This document shows, piece by piece, positions 35,185 through 46,419 of a stretch of 64,000 bases of DNA. The notes beneath the pieces are model-generated. The model saw only the letters and a list, made by a program, of their open reading frames with translations. It ran no database searches and was not told where the DNA came from. This DNA comes from AC-49 sp963766605. Lineage in GTDB: Bacteria > Actinomycetota > Thermoleophilia > Solirubrobacterales > Solirubrobacteraceae. Position numbers and translations under genes: made by a program. Each line of letters opens with the position of its first letter. Position 1 is the first letter of the stretch. The stretch lies in NCBI GenBank assembly GCA_963766605.1, contig CAVYAT010000001.1:372001-436000 (forward strand), read 5' to 3'.

Positions 35185-36269
35185 GGCGGCCGTTGGCGCT
35201 CGGGCAGCTCCGTCGCCCGCCGCCAGCGGGCTCGCGTCCGAGCGCGTCGCGGCCGCGATCTCGTCGGCGCGTCACGTTGCGCGGGTGATGGCACGCGGCG
35301 AGGTGCCCGCCCGCGTACTCGGCCAGCGGCGGCTCGACGGCGCGGCAGATGTCGGTCGCGTACGGGCAGCGGGTGTGGAAGCGGCAGCCGGGCGGCGGGT
35401 CCATCGGGTTGGGCGGCTCGCCGCCGACGACGCGTGCGCGTCGCGCGCCCGGTTCTCGCGCGGGTCGGGAATCGGGATCGCCTGCGAGCAGCGCCTCCGT
35501 GTACGGGATGGATCGGCTTGTCGTAGAGCTCGCGCGCCGGCGACAGCTCCATGACCTTGCCGAGGTACATCACCGCGATCCGGTCCGAGACGTGGCGCAC
35601 GACCGACAGGTCGTGGGCGACGAACACGTAGGTCAGGCCGAGCTCGCCCTGCAGGTCCTCGAGCAGGTTGACGACCTGGGCCTGGATCGAGACGTCGAGC
35701 GCCGAGACCGGCTCGTCGAGCATCACGACCTTCGGGTCCATGGCCAGCGCGCGGGCGATGCCGATCCGCTGGCGCTGGCCGCCGGAGAACTCGTGCGGGA
35801 AGCGGTTGAGGTGCTCGGGGTTGAGCCCGACCTGGGCCGAGCAGCTCGCGCGCTCGGCCGGGTCGACGTCGCTCCTTGGCCACGCCGCGCAGCTTCAGCG
35901 GCGTCGCGAGGATCTGCTCGACGCGCTTGCGCGGGTTCAGCGACGCCTGCGGGTCCTGGAAGACCATCTGCAGCTCGCGCCGCACCGGGCCGAGCTGCCT
36001 GGCGATCGGCCTTGGTGATGTCCTGGCCGCGGAAGCGCATCGCGCCGCCGGTCGAGTCGGTCAGCCGCGCGAGCGTGCGGATCAGCGTGCTCTTGCCGCA
36101 GCCCGACTCGCCGACGACGCCGAGCGTCTCGCCCTCGCGTCAGCGCGAGCGTGACGTCGTCGACGGCGTGGACGTGCGCGATCGTGCCGCCGAACAGCTG
36201 ACCGCGAGCGCACCGGGAACAGCACCTGCAGGTGCTCGGCCTCGAGCAGCGGCGCGTCGACGTCGGCAC

Positions 36270-36273
<4 letters not shown>
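35136..36273 (-). pseudogene. Peptide-type ABC importer ATPase, OppF/DppF-like, frameshifted
   Basis: About 379 residues when rejoined, from ATG 36273 (ATGA overlap with the previous ATPase). Parts seen: PLLEAEHLQVLFPVRSR, a Walker A region in broken frame near 36095, LQMVFQDPQASLNPRKRV (Q-loop), FPHEFSGGQRQRIGIARALA (signature), VVMLDEPVSALDVSIQAQVV (Walker B), FVAHDLSVVRHV (switch His) and the oligopeptide-type C terminus PPPGCRFHTRCPYATDICR. The CxxxxxCP cluster is diagnostic for the Opp/Dpp subfamily. The last about 49 bases overlap the convergent glycosyltransferase. Insertions include sites near 35442, 35508, 35874 and 36001. Confidence 0.72.
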
Positions 36274-37329
<1,056 letters not shown>

Positions 37330-37336
37330 CGGAGCG

Positions 37337-38294
37337 TCACAGACGGATCCGCGGGTCGAGCAGCGCGTAGATGACGTCGACGATACGCGGCGATGATGAC
37401 GACGCACGCCGCGCCGAGCAGGGTGACGACGAGCACCGGCGGCACGTCGAGGGCGGCGACCGAGTCGCGCCGCGTACTGCCCGACGCCGTGGAGGTTGAA
37501 CACCGACTCGGTGAGGATCGCGCCGCCGCCGAGCACGGCCGCGAAGTCGAGGCCGAACAGCGAGACGATCGGGATCATCGAGTTGCGCAGCACGTGGCGG
37601 ATCATGACCCGGCGCTCGCTGATCCCCTTGGCCCGCGCGGCGCGCACGTAGTCCTCGTTGATCGTGTCGAGGATCGTCGAGCGCAGCACGCCGCGAGTAG
37701 ACGCCGATGAACAGCACCGACAGCGTGATCCACGGCAGGATCATGTGCGTGAACCACTGCCACGGATCGGTCGGTCAGCTTGACGTAGCCGCCGAGCGGG
37801 AAGATGCCCGCCTTGTAGCTGAAGCACGTAGAGCAGGACCGCCCCGATCAGGAACACCGGCGTCGAGACGCCGATCAGCGCCAGCACGGTCAGCGTCCGG
37901 TCCAACCACTCGCCCGCCGCGAGCGCGGCCAAGATCACCCCGAACAGGATCCCGAAGCCGAGCCAGATGATCGCCGGCGCCGATCGCCAGCGACAGCGTC
38001 GCCGGCAGGCCCTGCTTGATCTGGTCGAGACGTTGAGCTGCTGGGTGTAGGAGATGACCTTGCCGGTCGAAGATCATCTTCATCGTCCGGCAGTACTGCA
38101 CGTAGATCGGCTTGTCGAAGCCCCACTTGATGGCGGACGTCCTGCGACCGTGCTGCGGCGTCGCCAGACGGCCGGCCAGCCGCTGCGCCGGGTCGCCGTT
38201 CGGGATCGCCTGGAAGATCAGGAACGTCAGGATCGAGATCGCGAACAGCACCAGCACGCACCGACAGCATGCGCTGGAAGACGAAGCGCGCCAT
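37337..38294 (-). pseudogene. Peptide-type ABC importer permease, OppB/DppB-like, frameshifted
   Basis: About 319 residues when rejoined, from ATG 38294. N terminus ARFVFQRMLSV with LVLFAISILTFLIFQAIPNG in the next frame; a central TM set; then the permease signature DTINEDYVRAARAKGISERR and the C-terminal RNSMIPIVSLFGLDFAAVLG and GAILTESVFNLHGVG. These are standard for the DppB/OppB family of binding-protein-dependent permeases. The ATG overlaps the stop of the DppC-like gene by one base. Several insertions break the first 200 codons. Confidence 0.72.
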
Positions 38295-39359
38295 CAGTGC
38301 TCGATCCGGACCTTCGAGCGCGGGTCGAGCGCGTCGCGCACGCCGTCGCCGAACACGTTGATGCCGAGCATCGTCAGCACGAGCATGATCCCCGGAACGA
38401 GCACGAGGTGGAACGCGCCCGGGAACTGGCGGATGCCGTCGGAGATCATCGTCCCCCACGACGGCGTCCGGCGGCTGCACGCCGGCGCCGAGGTAGGACA
38501 GCCCGCCTCGAGCAGGATCGCGTTGGCGATGATCAGCGGGACGAAGACGATCAGCGTCGAGGCGACGTTGGGCAGGATCTCGGTCGAGCATGATCCGCAG
38601 CGAGCCCTGAGCCCTGGGCGCGCGCCGCGTCGACGAACTCCTTCTCGCGCAGGCCGAGCACCTGGCCGCGCAGCGGCTTGGCGACGTACGGGACGTAGAC
38701 CACGCCGATGATCACCGCCGGGACGAACAGCGAGTTGCCCTGGATCGTCGAGACAGCCCGAGGTTGATCCCGCCGAGCGCCAGCGCGGTGCCCAGCGCGA
38801 CGGCGAGCAGGACGACGGGGAAGGACCAGATGATGTCCAGGATGCCGGCTGAGCACGCGCGTCCGGGCGTCCCGCGGCGGTAGCCGGCGACAGATCCCGA
38901 TGCAGCGTGGCCAGGACCATCGTGATCAGCGTCGCGAGGAAGCCGATCTCCAGCGAGTTGCGTCCGCCGTAGAGCAGCCGCACCGCGACGTCGCGGCCGC
39001 TGGAGTCGGCGCCGAGGAAGTAGCGGCCCTGTACGTCGGCCCGATCGGGATGCCGTCGGGCGAGACGACGTCCTTGAAGCTTGCCGTCGACGCGTGATCT
39101 GGTCGGTGATGTGCGTTGGCGTTGGGCCCGGTGTGCGCGACGTGCTTGCGCGTAGACCGGCGCCAGCAGGCACAGCACGACGATCAGCAGGAACAGCCCG
39201 CCGAACGCCAGCGCGACCTTGTTGCGGCGCAGCCGCCGCCAGGCCAGCGCGTACGGGCCGATCCCGTGCGGGCGCGTCGGCGCCCTCGGCCTCGGCGACC
39301 GGCTCGGCGATCGTGTCGCCGAACGCGGTTCCGGTGAATTCGGGGGGTGTGGCCGTCAT
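38294..39359 (-). pseudogene. Peptide-type ABC importer permease, OppC/DppC-like, frameshifted
   Basis: About 355 residues when rejoined, from ATG 39359. The N-terminal PPEFTGTAFGDTIAEPVAEA tail leads to an OppC_N-like first TM (FLLIVVLCLLAPVYA in broken frame). Later segments include GRDVAVRLLYGGRNSLEIG, LSRDLSP-type loop in shifted frame, LREKEFVDAARAQGSG (EAA loop), ILPNVASTLIVFVPLIIANA and the end DPRSKVRIEH. The long N-terminal cytoplasmic tail and EAA loop fit DppC. It is separated from the substrate-binding gene by a strong hairpin. Confidence 0.72.
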
Positions 39360-39371
39360 GACGTCGATGAC

Positions 39372-39407
39372 GACGGGGCCGGGAGCGTACGCGCTCCCGG
39401 CCCCGTC
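39372..39407. terminator. Strong intercistronic hairpin between binding-protein and permease genes
   Basis: A perfect 16-base inverted repeat: left arm GACGGGGCCGGGAGCG (39372-39387), four-base loop TACG, right arm at 39392-39407. There is no U tract on either side. It lies in the 56-base gap after the binding-protein stop. Such hairpins often stabilise the abundant binding-protein message or partly terminate transcription, so that permease genes are made in smaller amount. The perfect match also shows that the indel damage has spared it. Confidence 0.7.
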
Positions 39408-39415
39408 ATCGACGT

Positions 39416-41130
39416 CTACTTCTTGTTGAACGACGTCCAGTCGCACCCGTAGACGCGGGTGCAGGACGATCGAGGCGAAGTTCATCTTGTTGGAGATGAA
39501 CTTCGGCACGAGCTGGTTGCCGAAGGCGGCGATGTACGCCTTCTTGGCCAGGTACTCGTCGAGCTGCTGTCCACTGCGTCGCGACGGTGTCGAGCTGCGA
39601 CGCGGGCACGGGGTTGAGCTTCGCCAGCGACGGCCTGGATCTTCGGGTCGTTGACCTGGCTGAAGTTCTGGTTGTTGGTCGGCTGGATCGAGTTGCTCGT
39701 CCATCAGCAGGTAGAAGTCCGACGGGTTCGGGAAGTCCTGGTTCCAGTCGGCGAACCCGGTCTGCGGGTTCAGCTTCAGGTTCCCGATCGTCGGGAAGTA
39801 CTGCGGCGTCGGCGATGATCTTCGGCTTCGCCTTGAGCCCGATGCTGTTGAGCACCTGCGGTGTAGTAGGTCGATGAACGCCGGTCCGCGGATCGCGCGT
39901 GCTGGCCCCAGACCGTGACCGGCGCGCCCGCCAGCCCGGACTGCTGGATGAGCTGCCTTGGCCTTGGCCAGGTTCGGCGCCGCGTTCGGGTCGCCGTACG
40001 GGCACGGGCCGGTCGGGTGACCGACGATGCCGGGCGGCAGGAAGTAGCACGTCGGCGACGAAGTTGCCGCTGTTGAGCCGCGACAGCGCGCGACGGTCGA
40101 GCGCGTAGTTGACCGCCTCGCGCACCTTCTGGTTGTTGAACGGCTTCGTCGTCGGTGTTCAGGAAGAAGTAGTACGTCGACGCGGTCGGGACGCTTCTGG
40201 AAGCGGCTCGTGTCTGCTGCTCGGCCTGCTGCTGCGCAGCGCCGGCGGGAGCTGGTCGGCCCAGTCGAAGACGTCGGCGGTGTTGTTGAGCACCGACTCG
40301 GCCTCCGCGTTGGTGTTCGTCGCGATCGTCACCTTGACCGTGTCCTTGGCCGGCCGGGATGCCCGGGATCTTGAACGACGCCCACTTCGGGTTCGGCATC
40401 GGCGATGAAGCTCTGGTTCGGGACGACGTTCTTGAGGATGTACGGACCGACGCCCGGGCGGCGGGTTGTTCGACAGGTTCTTGATCGGCGTACCGGTCGG
40501 CACGAGCGCCGACGACGGGAACGCGAGCACGTTGAGGAACGCGCCGTAGGGCTTGATCAGCTTGATCGTGATCTTGCCGGTCGCGTCGTCGGCCTGTGAT
40601 GCCGGAGATCGTCTTCGCCTTGCCGGTGTCGTAGGCGGTCGCGCCGGCGATGTAGCCGGTGTAGAACGACTTGCCGCCCCACGGGAGCTTGATCGCGCGC
40701 TGGATCGAGTAGCGGAAGTCGCTCGCCTTGACCGGCGCTCCGTTGGAGTAGGTCAGGCCCTTGCGCAGGGTCATCGTGTAGGTCTTGCCGTCGTCGGAGA
40801 TCGTCGGCGCTGCGGTGGCGAGGCCGGGGATGACCGCGCCGCCGGCGGCGCCGGCCTTGTGCGCGTAGGTGTACAGCGGCGTGTAGGCGACCCAGTCGGC
40901 CTCGGCGGCCTGGGTGGTGTAGCCCTCACCCGGGTCGAGGTAGTCGGGGTAGCCGTGCCGTACAGCACGGTCACGGTCTTGCCCTGCTGCTGCTCGAACG
41001 AAGCGGTCGGGTGGACGCGGCTGGTCGAGCTCGAACTCGAACTCTTGTTACTGCTGCCGCACGCGGCGACGACGATCGCCAGCGCGGCGACCGCAGCGAC
41101 GGCAACGATCAAACGAACGATCTTTGGCAC
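39416..41130 (-). pseudogene. Peptide-type ABC importer substrate-binding lipoprotein (SBP_bac_5), frameshifted
   Basis: About 571 residues when rejoined, from GTG 41130, with a GGGAGG ribosome site just upstream. The lipoprotein signal VRLIVAVAAVAALAIVVAAC ends at the lipobox Cys. Later parts: MTLRKGLTYSNGAPVKASDF followed by YSIQRAIKLPWGGKSFYTG, TASTYYFFLNTD-type segment, REAVNYALDRRALSRL and the C terminus ASIVLHP-like, ending SFNKK. The SBP_bac_5 features (LRKGLTYSNGAPV, REAVNYALDR) are diagnostic for oligopeptide/nickel-type binding proteins. It is first in the operon; ligand unknown. Multiple insertions throughout. Confidence 0.75.
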
Positions 41131-41198
41131 GGGGGCCCTCCCTGGAAGACGACGAACCTCGGGCCGCCACGATTGGCGGACCGGTTACTTGCGCGCAA

Positions 41199-41229
41199 CA
41201 TATACCCGTCACCGATCTAGTAGCGCCAA
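41199..41229 (-). promoter_or_regulatory. Weak candidate promoter for the ABC importer operon
   Basis: On the minus strand TTGGCG (41224-41229) and TATATG (41199-41204) are 19 bases apart, about 70 bases upstream of the binding-protein start. The spacing is long, and nothing else in the 134-base gap stands out. Confidence 0.25.
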
Positions 41230-41264
41230 TAGGGCCCTACATGTCGGACAGAACTGCGGATGCG

Positions 41265-42743
41265 CTACGGGGCGCTTGACCGCTCTGTTGCGCTCACTAC
41301 CCGGTAGCTGTCCGCATCGAAACGTGATGTGCGGCGCCGAAATCGCCATGTCCAATCCGGCCACAGAGCCGAATTTCGCCCGTTGGCGTCGATGTACCAG
41401 CTGTGGCAGCCGGTGCTCCAGATCGTCGTGCGCATGCGGCGGTCGATCTCGGCGTTGGAGCGCGACTGCGCCCGCTCGGTCACCTCGACGACCCCGACCC
41501 CCCGGCGGGTCATCGTGTCCAGCGCGCTCATGATGTAGGCGATCTGCGATTCGGCGACGTAGATCATCGACGAGTGCCCGAGCCCCGTGTTCGGGCCCAG
41601 CAGCAGGAACAGATTGGGGAAACCGGCGACCGTGCACCCGAGGTGGGCGCGCATGCTGCCCTGCCAGACGTCGTTGAGCGTGCGCCCGCCGCGGCCGCGA
41701 ACGAGCGCCCCGAGCGGCGGGTCGGTGACGTGGAAGCCGGTGCCCAGCACGATCGCGTCGACCTCGCGTTCGGTGCCATCGGCGGTGATGATCGAGTGCG
41801 CGCGGATCTCGGAGATCGTGTCGGTCACCAGCTCGACGTTGGGCTGGGCGAGCGCCGGATACCAGTCGTTGGACGGCAGGATCCGCTTGCAGCCCAGCGA
41901 GTAGTCGGGCGTGACCTTGGCGATCAGCTCGTGGTCAGAGATCTGGCTCTCGATGTGGCGCCGCGCCTGGCGCTGGGGCAGCGCCATCAATTTCGGGCGC
42001 TTGACGAAGGCGATCACGAGCGCCTCGCGCGCGGTGTAGACGAGGCCGCGGACCAGGCGCTGAAGCAGCGGCAGCGACGCAAACAGGCCGCGCTCGCGTT
42101 CGCTCGTCGGCCGCGCCGTGTGGGGCATGACCCACGGCGCCGTGCGCTGGAAGACGTGCAGCTTGGCCACCTGCGGCTGGATCTCGGGGACGAACTGGAT
42201 CGCGGACGCGCCGGTGCCGATCGTCGCCACGCGCTTACCGGCCAGGTCGAAGTCGTGGTTCCAGCGCGCCGAGTGAAACGTCGCTCCCTGAAATGCGTCG
42301 AGGCCCGGCAGCTCGGGGATCTTCGGTTCGGTCAGCAGCCCGACCGCCGACACGAGCACCCGCGCGTCGATGTCGCCGGCGGTGGTTCGAAGGCGCCAGC
42401 GCTCGGCCTGCTCATCCCAGTCGGCCGACTCGACCTCGACCCCGAGGCGGATGTGGCGCCGCACGCCGAAGCGGTCGGCGACGCCGCGCACGTAGTCCCA
42501 GATCTCGGGCTGGCGCGAGTAGGTGCGGCTCCAGTCCGGGTTGGGCGCGAACGAGTACGAGTACAGGTTCGACGGCACATCGCAGGCGCAGCCGGGGTAC
42601 GTGTTGGCCTGCCACGTCCCACCGACCTCGTCGGCCCGTTCGAGCACGACGAAGTCGGTGATACCGGCCTGCTGGAGACGGATCGCCATCCCGAGGCCGG
42701 ACACGCCGCTGCCGATGATCGCGATGTCGAACGACTCGGCCAT
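41265..42743 (-). CDS. FAD-dependent monooxygenase, Baeyer-Villiger type
   Basis: 492 residues. FAD-binding GSGVSGLGMAIRL at the N terminus, a second Rossmann motif TIGTGASAIQFVPEI (NADPH), and between them the Baeyer-Villiger fingerprint FxGxxxHxxxW, seen as FQGATFHSARW. GGTWQANTYPGCACDVPSNL is the usual FAD loop of this group. The family inserts oxygen next to a ketone, giving esters or lactones, using NADPH and O2. It is intact right next to the damaged block. The start follows a TATCAT box by 6 bases. Transcribed toward the ABC operon. Confidence 0.93.
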   Translation of the reverse strand: MAESFDIAIIGSGVSGLGMAIRLQQAGITDFVVLERADEVGGTWQANTYPGCACDVPSNLYSYSFAPNPDWSRTYSRQPEIWDYVRGVADRFGVRRHIRLGVEVESADWDEQAERWRLRTTAGDIDARVLVSAVGLLTEPKIPELPGLDAFQGATFHSARWNHDFDLAGKRVATIGTGASAIQFVPEIQPQVAKLHVFQRTAPWVMPHTARPTSERERGLFASLPLLQRLVRGLVYTAREALVIAFVKRPKLMALPQRQARRHIESQISDHELIAKVTPDYSLGCKRILPSNDWYPALAQPNVELVTDTISEIRAHSIITADGTEREVDAIVLGTGFHVTDPPLGALVRGRGGRTLNDVWQGSMRAHLGCTVAGFPNLFLLLGPNTGLGHSSMIYVAESQIAYIMSALDTMTRRGVGVVEVTERAQSRSNAEIDRRMRTTIWSTGCHSWYIDANGRNSALWPDWTWRFRRRTSRFDADSYRVVSATERSSAP

Positions 42744-42749
42744 CGGGCG

Positions 42750-42755
42750 ATGATA
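42750..42755 (-). promoter_or_regulatory. Candidate -10 box (leaderless) for the monooxygenase
   Basis: On the minus strand TATCAT stands 6 bases before ATG 42743. The 25 bases between this gene and the MFS stop contain no ribosome-binding sequence. Confidence 0.45.
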
Positions 42756-42768
42756 CGGAGCGCACGCC

Positions 42769-44223
42769 TCAGGCTCCGAACTCCTCCAGGCTTGCGTTGC
42801 GCGGCAGCAGCAGCGTCAACAGCGCGCACACGACCAGCACGCCGCATTCGATCCACAGCACGATGCCCAAAGACGAGGCGAAGCCGTGATGCGGGAGCGC
42901 CGAGAAGAACACCGTGCCCAGCACCGCGACGCCGGTCGCCGACCCGAACTGCTGCAGCGCGTTGAGCACGCCCGACGCCGAGCCGGTCTCGACCTCCTCG
43001 ACGCCGGCCAGGATGAACGCGAACATCGGCGCGATGCACATGCCCAGGCCGATGCCGAGGACCAGCGTCGGGGCGAGCAGCTCGAGCGTTGTGATGCCGT
43101 TGCCGTGGTGCTCGACGATGGCGATCGTGGCCACGGTGGCGACGAGCATGATCGCGTAGCCGATGTGCAATGTCGTGCGGCCGATGCGCGGCACGAGCAC
43201 CGCCGACCCGACGACGGCGCCGATCGCCGTGCCCAGCGACCACGGGGCGATCGTCAGGCCCGCGTGCAGCGCCGAGAAGCCGGCGCCGATCTGGAGGTAC
43301 AGCGTCGTGCACAGCAGCACGCCGATCATGCCGGCGAAGAACAGCCAGACCGTGGCGACGCCGCTCGTGAACGCCTGCTTGACGAACAGGCTCGTGGTGA
43401 TCAGCGGCGACACGCCGCGGCGGTCGCGGGCCCGCTGGTGGAAGCCGAACACGACGAACAGGGCGGTACCGACGGCGAGCATCGCGAACGTCCACGCCGG
43501 CCACCCGGCCTGCTGGCCCTGGATCAACGGGTAGATGAGCAGGCCCGAGGCCAGCGCGACGAGGATCGCGCCGACGACGTCGAGCGTCGGGGCATCGGAA
43601 GCGCGCGACTCGGGCATCAGGCGCAGCGCGCCGGCCACAGCGACGATGCCGAGCGGGACGTTGATCAGGAACACCAGGCGCCAGCCGGTGCCCCACAGGT
43701 CGGCCTCGATCAGCAGCCCGCCGAGGACCGGCCCGAGGACCGCACCCAATCCGATGACCGGGCCGAACAGGCCGAAGACCTTCGGCAGCTCGGCGTTGGG
43801 GAAGACGTCGCGGATGATGCCCAGCGCCTGCGGGACCATGATCGCGGCGAAACACCCCTGTAGCAGCCGCGCGACGATCAGCGTGCCGGACGTCGGCGCC
43901 GCCGCGCAGACCACGGACAGGACGGTGAAGCCGGCCGAGCCGATGATGAACATCAGCCGCCGGCCCTTGATGTCGCCCATCCGGGCGGCAGGGATCAGCC
44001 CGAGCGCGTAGGTCAGCGCGTAGCCGCCGACGATCCACTGCAACGCGCTGGCCGACGCCCCGAGCTCGCCGCGGATCGACGGGGCGGCCACGTTGACGAT
44101 CGTCCCGTCGAGCACGTCCATGCACTCGACCGCGAGCAGCACGATCAGGATCAGCCAGCGCTTGGGGTTCAGCGCGGCGGGTTCGATCTCTGCGGGCGAA
44201 GGGGCGATGGCGGTGGCACTCAT
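42769..44223 (-). CDS. Drug/efflux MFS transporter, DHA2 (14-TM) type
   Basis: 484 residues, about fourteen hydrophobic segments. Motif A-like ARMGDIKGRRLMFIIGS follows TM2, and the antiporter motif C is seen as GLGAVLGPVLGG in TM5. The DVLDGTIVNVAAPSI segment in TM1 is the usual DHA2 motif D1. Such pumps exchange protons for drugs or small toxic compounds. It is divergent from the TetR gene 62 bases away, a classical regulator-pump arrangement. A GGAG site precedes ATG 44223. Confidence 0.93.
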   Translation of the reverse strand: MSATAIAPSPAEIEPAALNPKRWLILIVLLAVECMDVLDGTIVNVAAPSIRGELGASASALQWIVGGYALTYALGLIPAARMGDIKGRRLMFIIGSAGFTVLSVVCAAAPTSGTLIVARLLQGCFAAIMVPQALGIIRDVFPNAELPKVFGLFGPVIGLGAVLGPVLGGLLIEADLWGTGWRLVFLINVPLGIVAVAGALRLMPESRASDAPTLDVVGAILVALASGLLIYPLIQGQQAGWPAWTFAMLAVGTALFVVFGFHQRARDRRGVSPLITTSLFVKQAFTSGVATVWLFFAGMIGVLLCTTLYLQIGAGFSALHAGLTIAPWSLGTAIGAVVGSAVLVPRIGRTTLHIGYAIMLVATVATIAIVEHHGNGITTLELLAPTLVLGIGLGMCIAPMFAFILAGVEEVETGSASGVLNALQQFGSATGVAVLGTVFFSALPHHGFASSLGIVLWIECGVLVVCALLTLLLPRNASLEEFGA

Positions 44224-44243
44224 GCGGGGAACTCCAAAACGTT

Positions 44244-44259
44244 GTTCGTCGTGACGAAC
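44244..44259. promoter_or_regulatory. Palindromic operator, probable TetR site
   Basis: GTTCGTC GT GACGAAC is a perfect inverted repeat with 7-base arms, in the 61 bases between divergent MFS and TetR genes. A second smaller palindrome, TTCTA CGC TAGAA (44264-44276), lies just beside it and includes the -10 box of the regulator gene. Size and place suit a TetR dimer controlling both directions. Confidence 0.6.
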
Positions 44260-44271
44260 AGTGTTCTACGC

Positions 44272-44277
44272 TAGAAT
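44272..44277 (+). promoter_or_regulatory. Candidate -10 box (leaderless) for the TetR gene
   Basis: TAGAAT (5 of 6 to TATAAT) is 7 bases before GTG 44285. This favours GTG 44285 over ATG 44276 or GTG 44261, which overlap the box itself. Confidence 0.5.
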
Positions 44278-44284
44278 GGTGTTC

Positions 44285-45006
44285 GTGTCAACTGCCGGAT
44301 CCCTGCCCGAGCCGCCATGGTCATCGGCCAAACCACGCGGCGGCCCCGCGAAGGCGCCGCTGACGCGCGAGGCGATCGTCGACGCGGCGATGGCGATCCT
44401 CGACGCCGAGGGACTGGACGCGGTCAGTATGCGATCGGTCGCCGACCGCCTCGGCACCGGGCCGGCGTCGCTCTACGCGCACGTGTCGGGCAAGGACGAG
44501 GTGTTGGCGCTGATGCTCGACCGGGTGATCGGCGAGGTCGACCTGCCGGCGCCCGACCCCGAGCGCTGGAAGGAGCAGCTGCGACAGGGGATGATCGCGA
44601 TGCACCGCGTGCTGACCGCCCACCGCGACATCGCGCGCGTGGCGATCGGCGAGATCCCGACCGGCCACAACGCGCTCGCGTCGATGGAGGTCTTCCTCGG
44701 CATCATGCTCGCCGGCGGGCTGCCGCCGCAGGTCGCCGCCTACGCCGCCGACGTGCTGCCGCTGTACGTCGTCGCGACCGCGTACGAGGACAGCGTCCGC
44801 GCCAACGCGATGGGGCTGCGCACGGAGGAGGAGGCCCTGGCGTACTTCGAGGGCATCCACGAGTACTTCGCCGCGCTACCCGCCGACCGCTTCCCCGTCC
44901 TCAACGGGCTGCTCCCCGAGCTCACCGAGAGCGAAGGCGACCGCTTCGCTTTCGGCCTCGACCTGATGATCGAGGGCCTCGCGTCACACGCGCAGTCGAC
45001 GCGCCA

Positions 45007-45010
<4 letters not shown>
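44285..45010 (+). CDS. TetR/AcrR-family regulator with C-terminal domain of TetR_C type
   Basis: 241 residues from GTG 44285. The N-terminal helix-turn-helix is plain: LTREAIVDAAMAILDAEGLD followed by AVSMRSVADRLGTGPASLYAHV. The C-terminal ligand-binding domain (from about residue 70) begins RWKEQLRQGMIAMHRVLTAH and is all-helical, resembling tetracycline repressor C-terminal domains. It most likely represses its own gene and the divergent DHA2 pump, and is released by a pump substrate. It ends by overlapping the convergent helicase gene by 4 bases. Confidence 0.93.
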
Positions 45011-46278
<1,268 letters not shown>

Positions 46279-46419
46279 GCAACAACTCCTATGGCAGCCA
46301 CATGAGGCCGCGAACGATTCGGGAGGCTACGGCTGACCCGAACCGCTATCTGCGGGACTCGAAAGCAAGCTGCCTCGTGGGCGACGGCGTCGACCCACAC
46401 CCACGAGGCTAGCAGGTGC

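Noticed and set aside
41131..41264. Small gene or RNA in the gap between importer and monooxygenase
   Set aside because: No open frame with ribosome site, no conserved RNA pattern seen; only a weak promoter-like pair of hexamers.
41403..42965. 520-codon plus-strand frame opposite the monooxygenase
   Set aside because: Antisense of a gene with intact FAD and Baeyer-Villiger motifs; composition is low-complexity Arg/Asp/Val.
46279..46419. Riboswitch or leader RNA upstream of the helicase gene
   Set aside because: No known aptamer pattern recognised and no strong hairpin; left as an ordinary 5' region.
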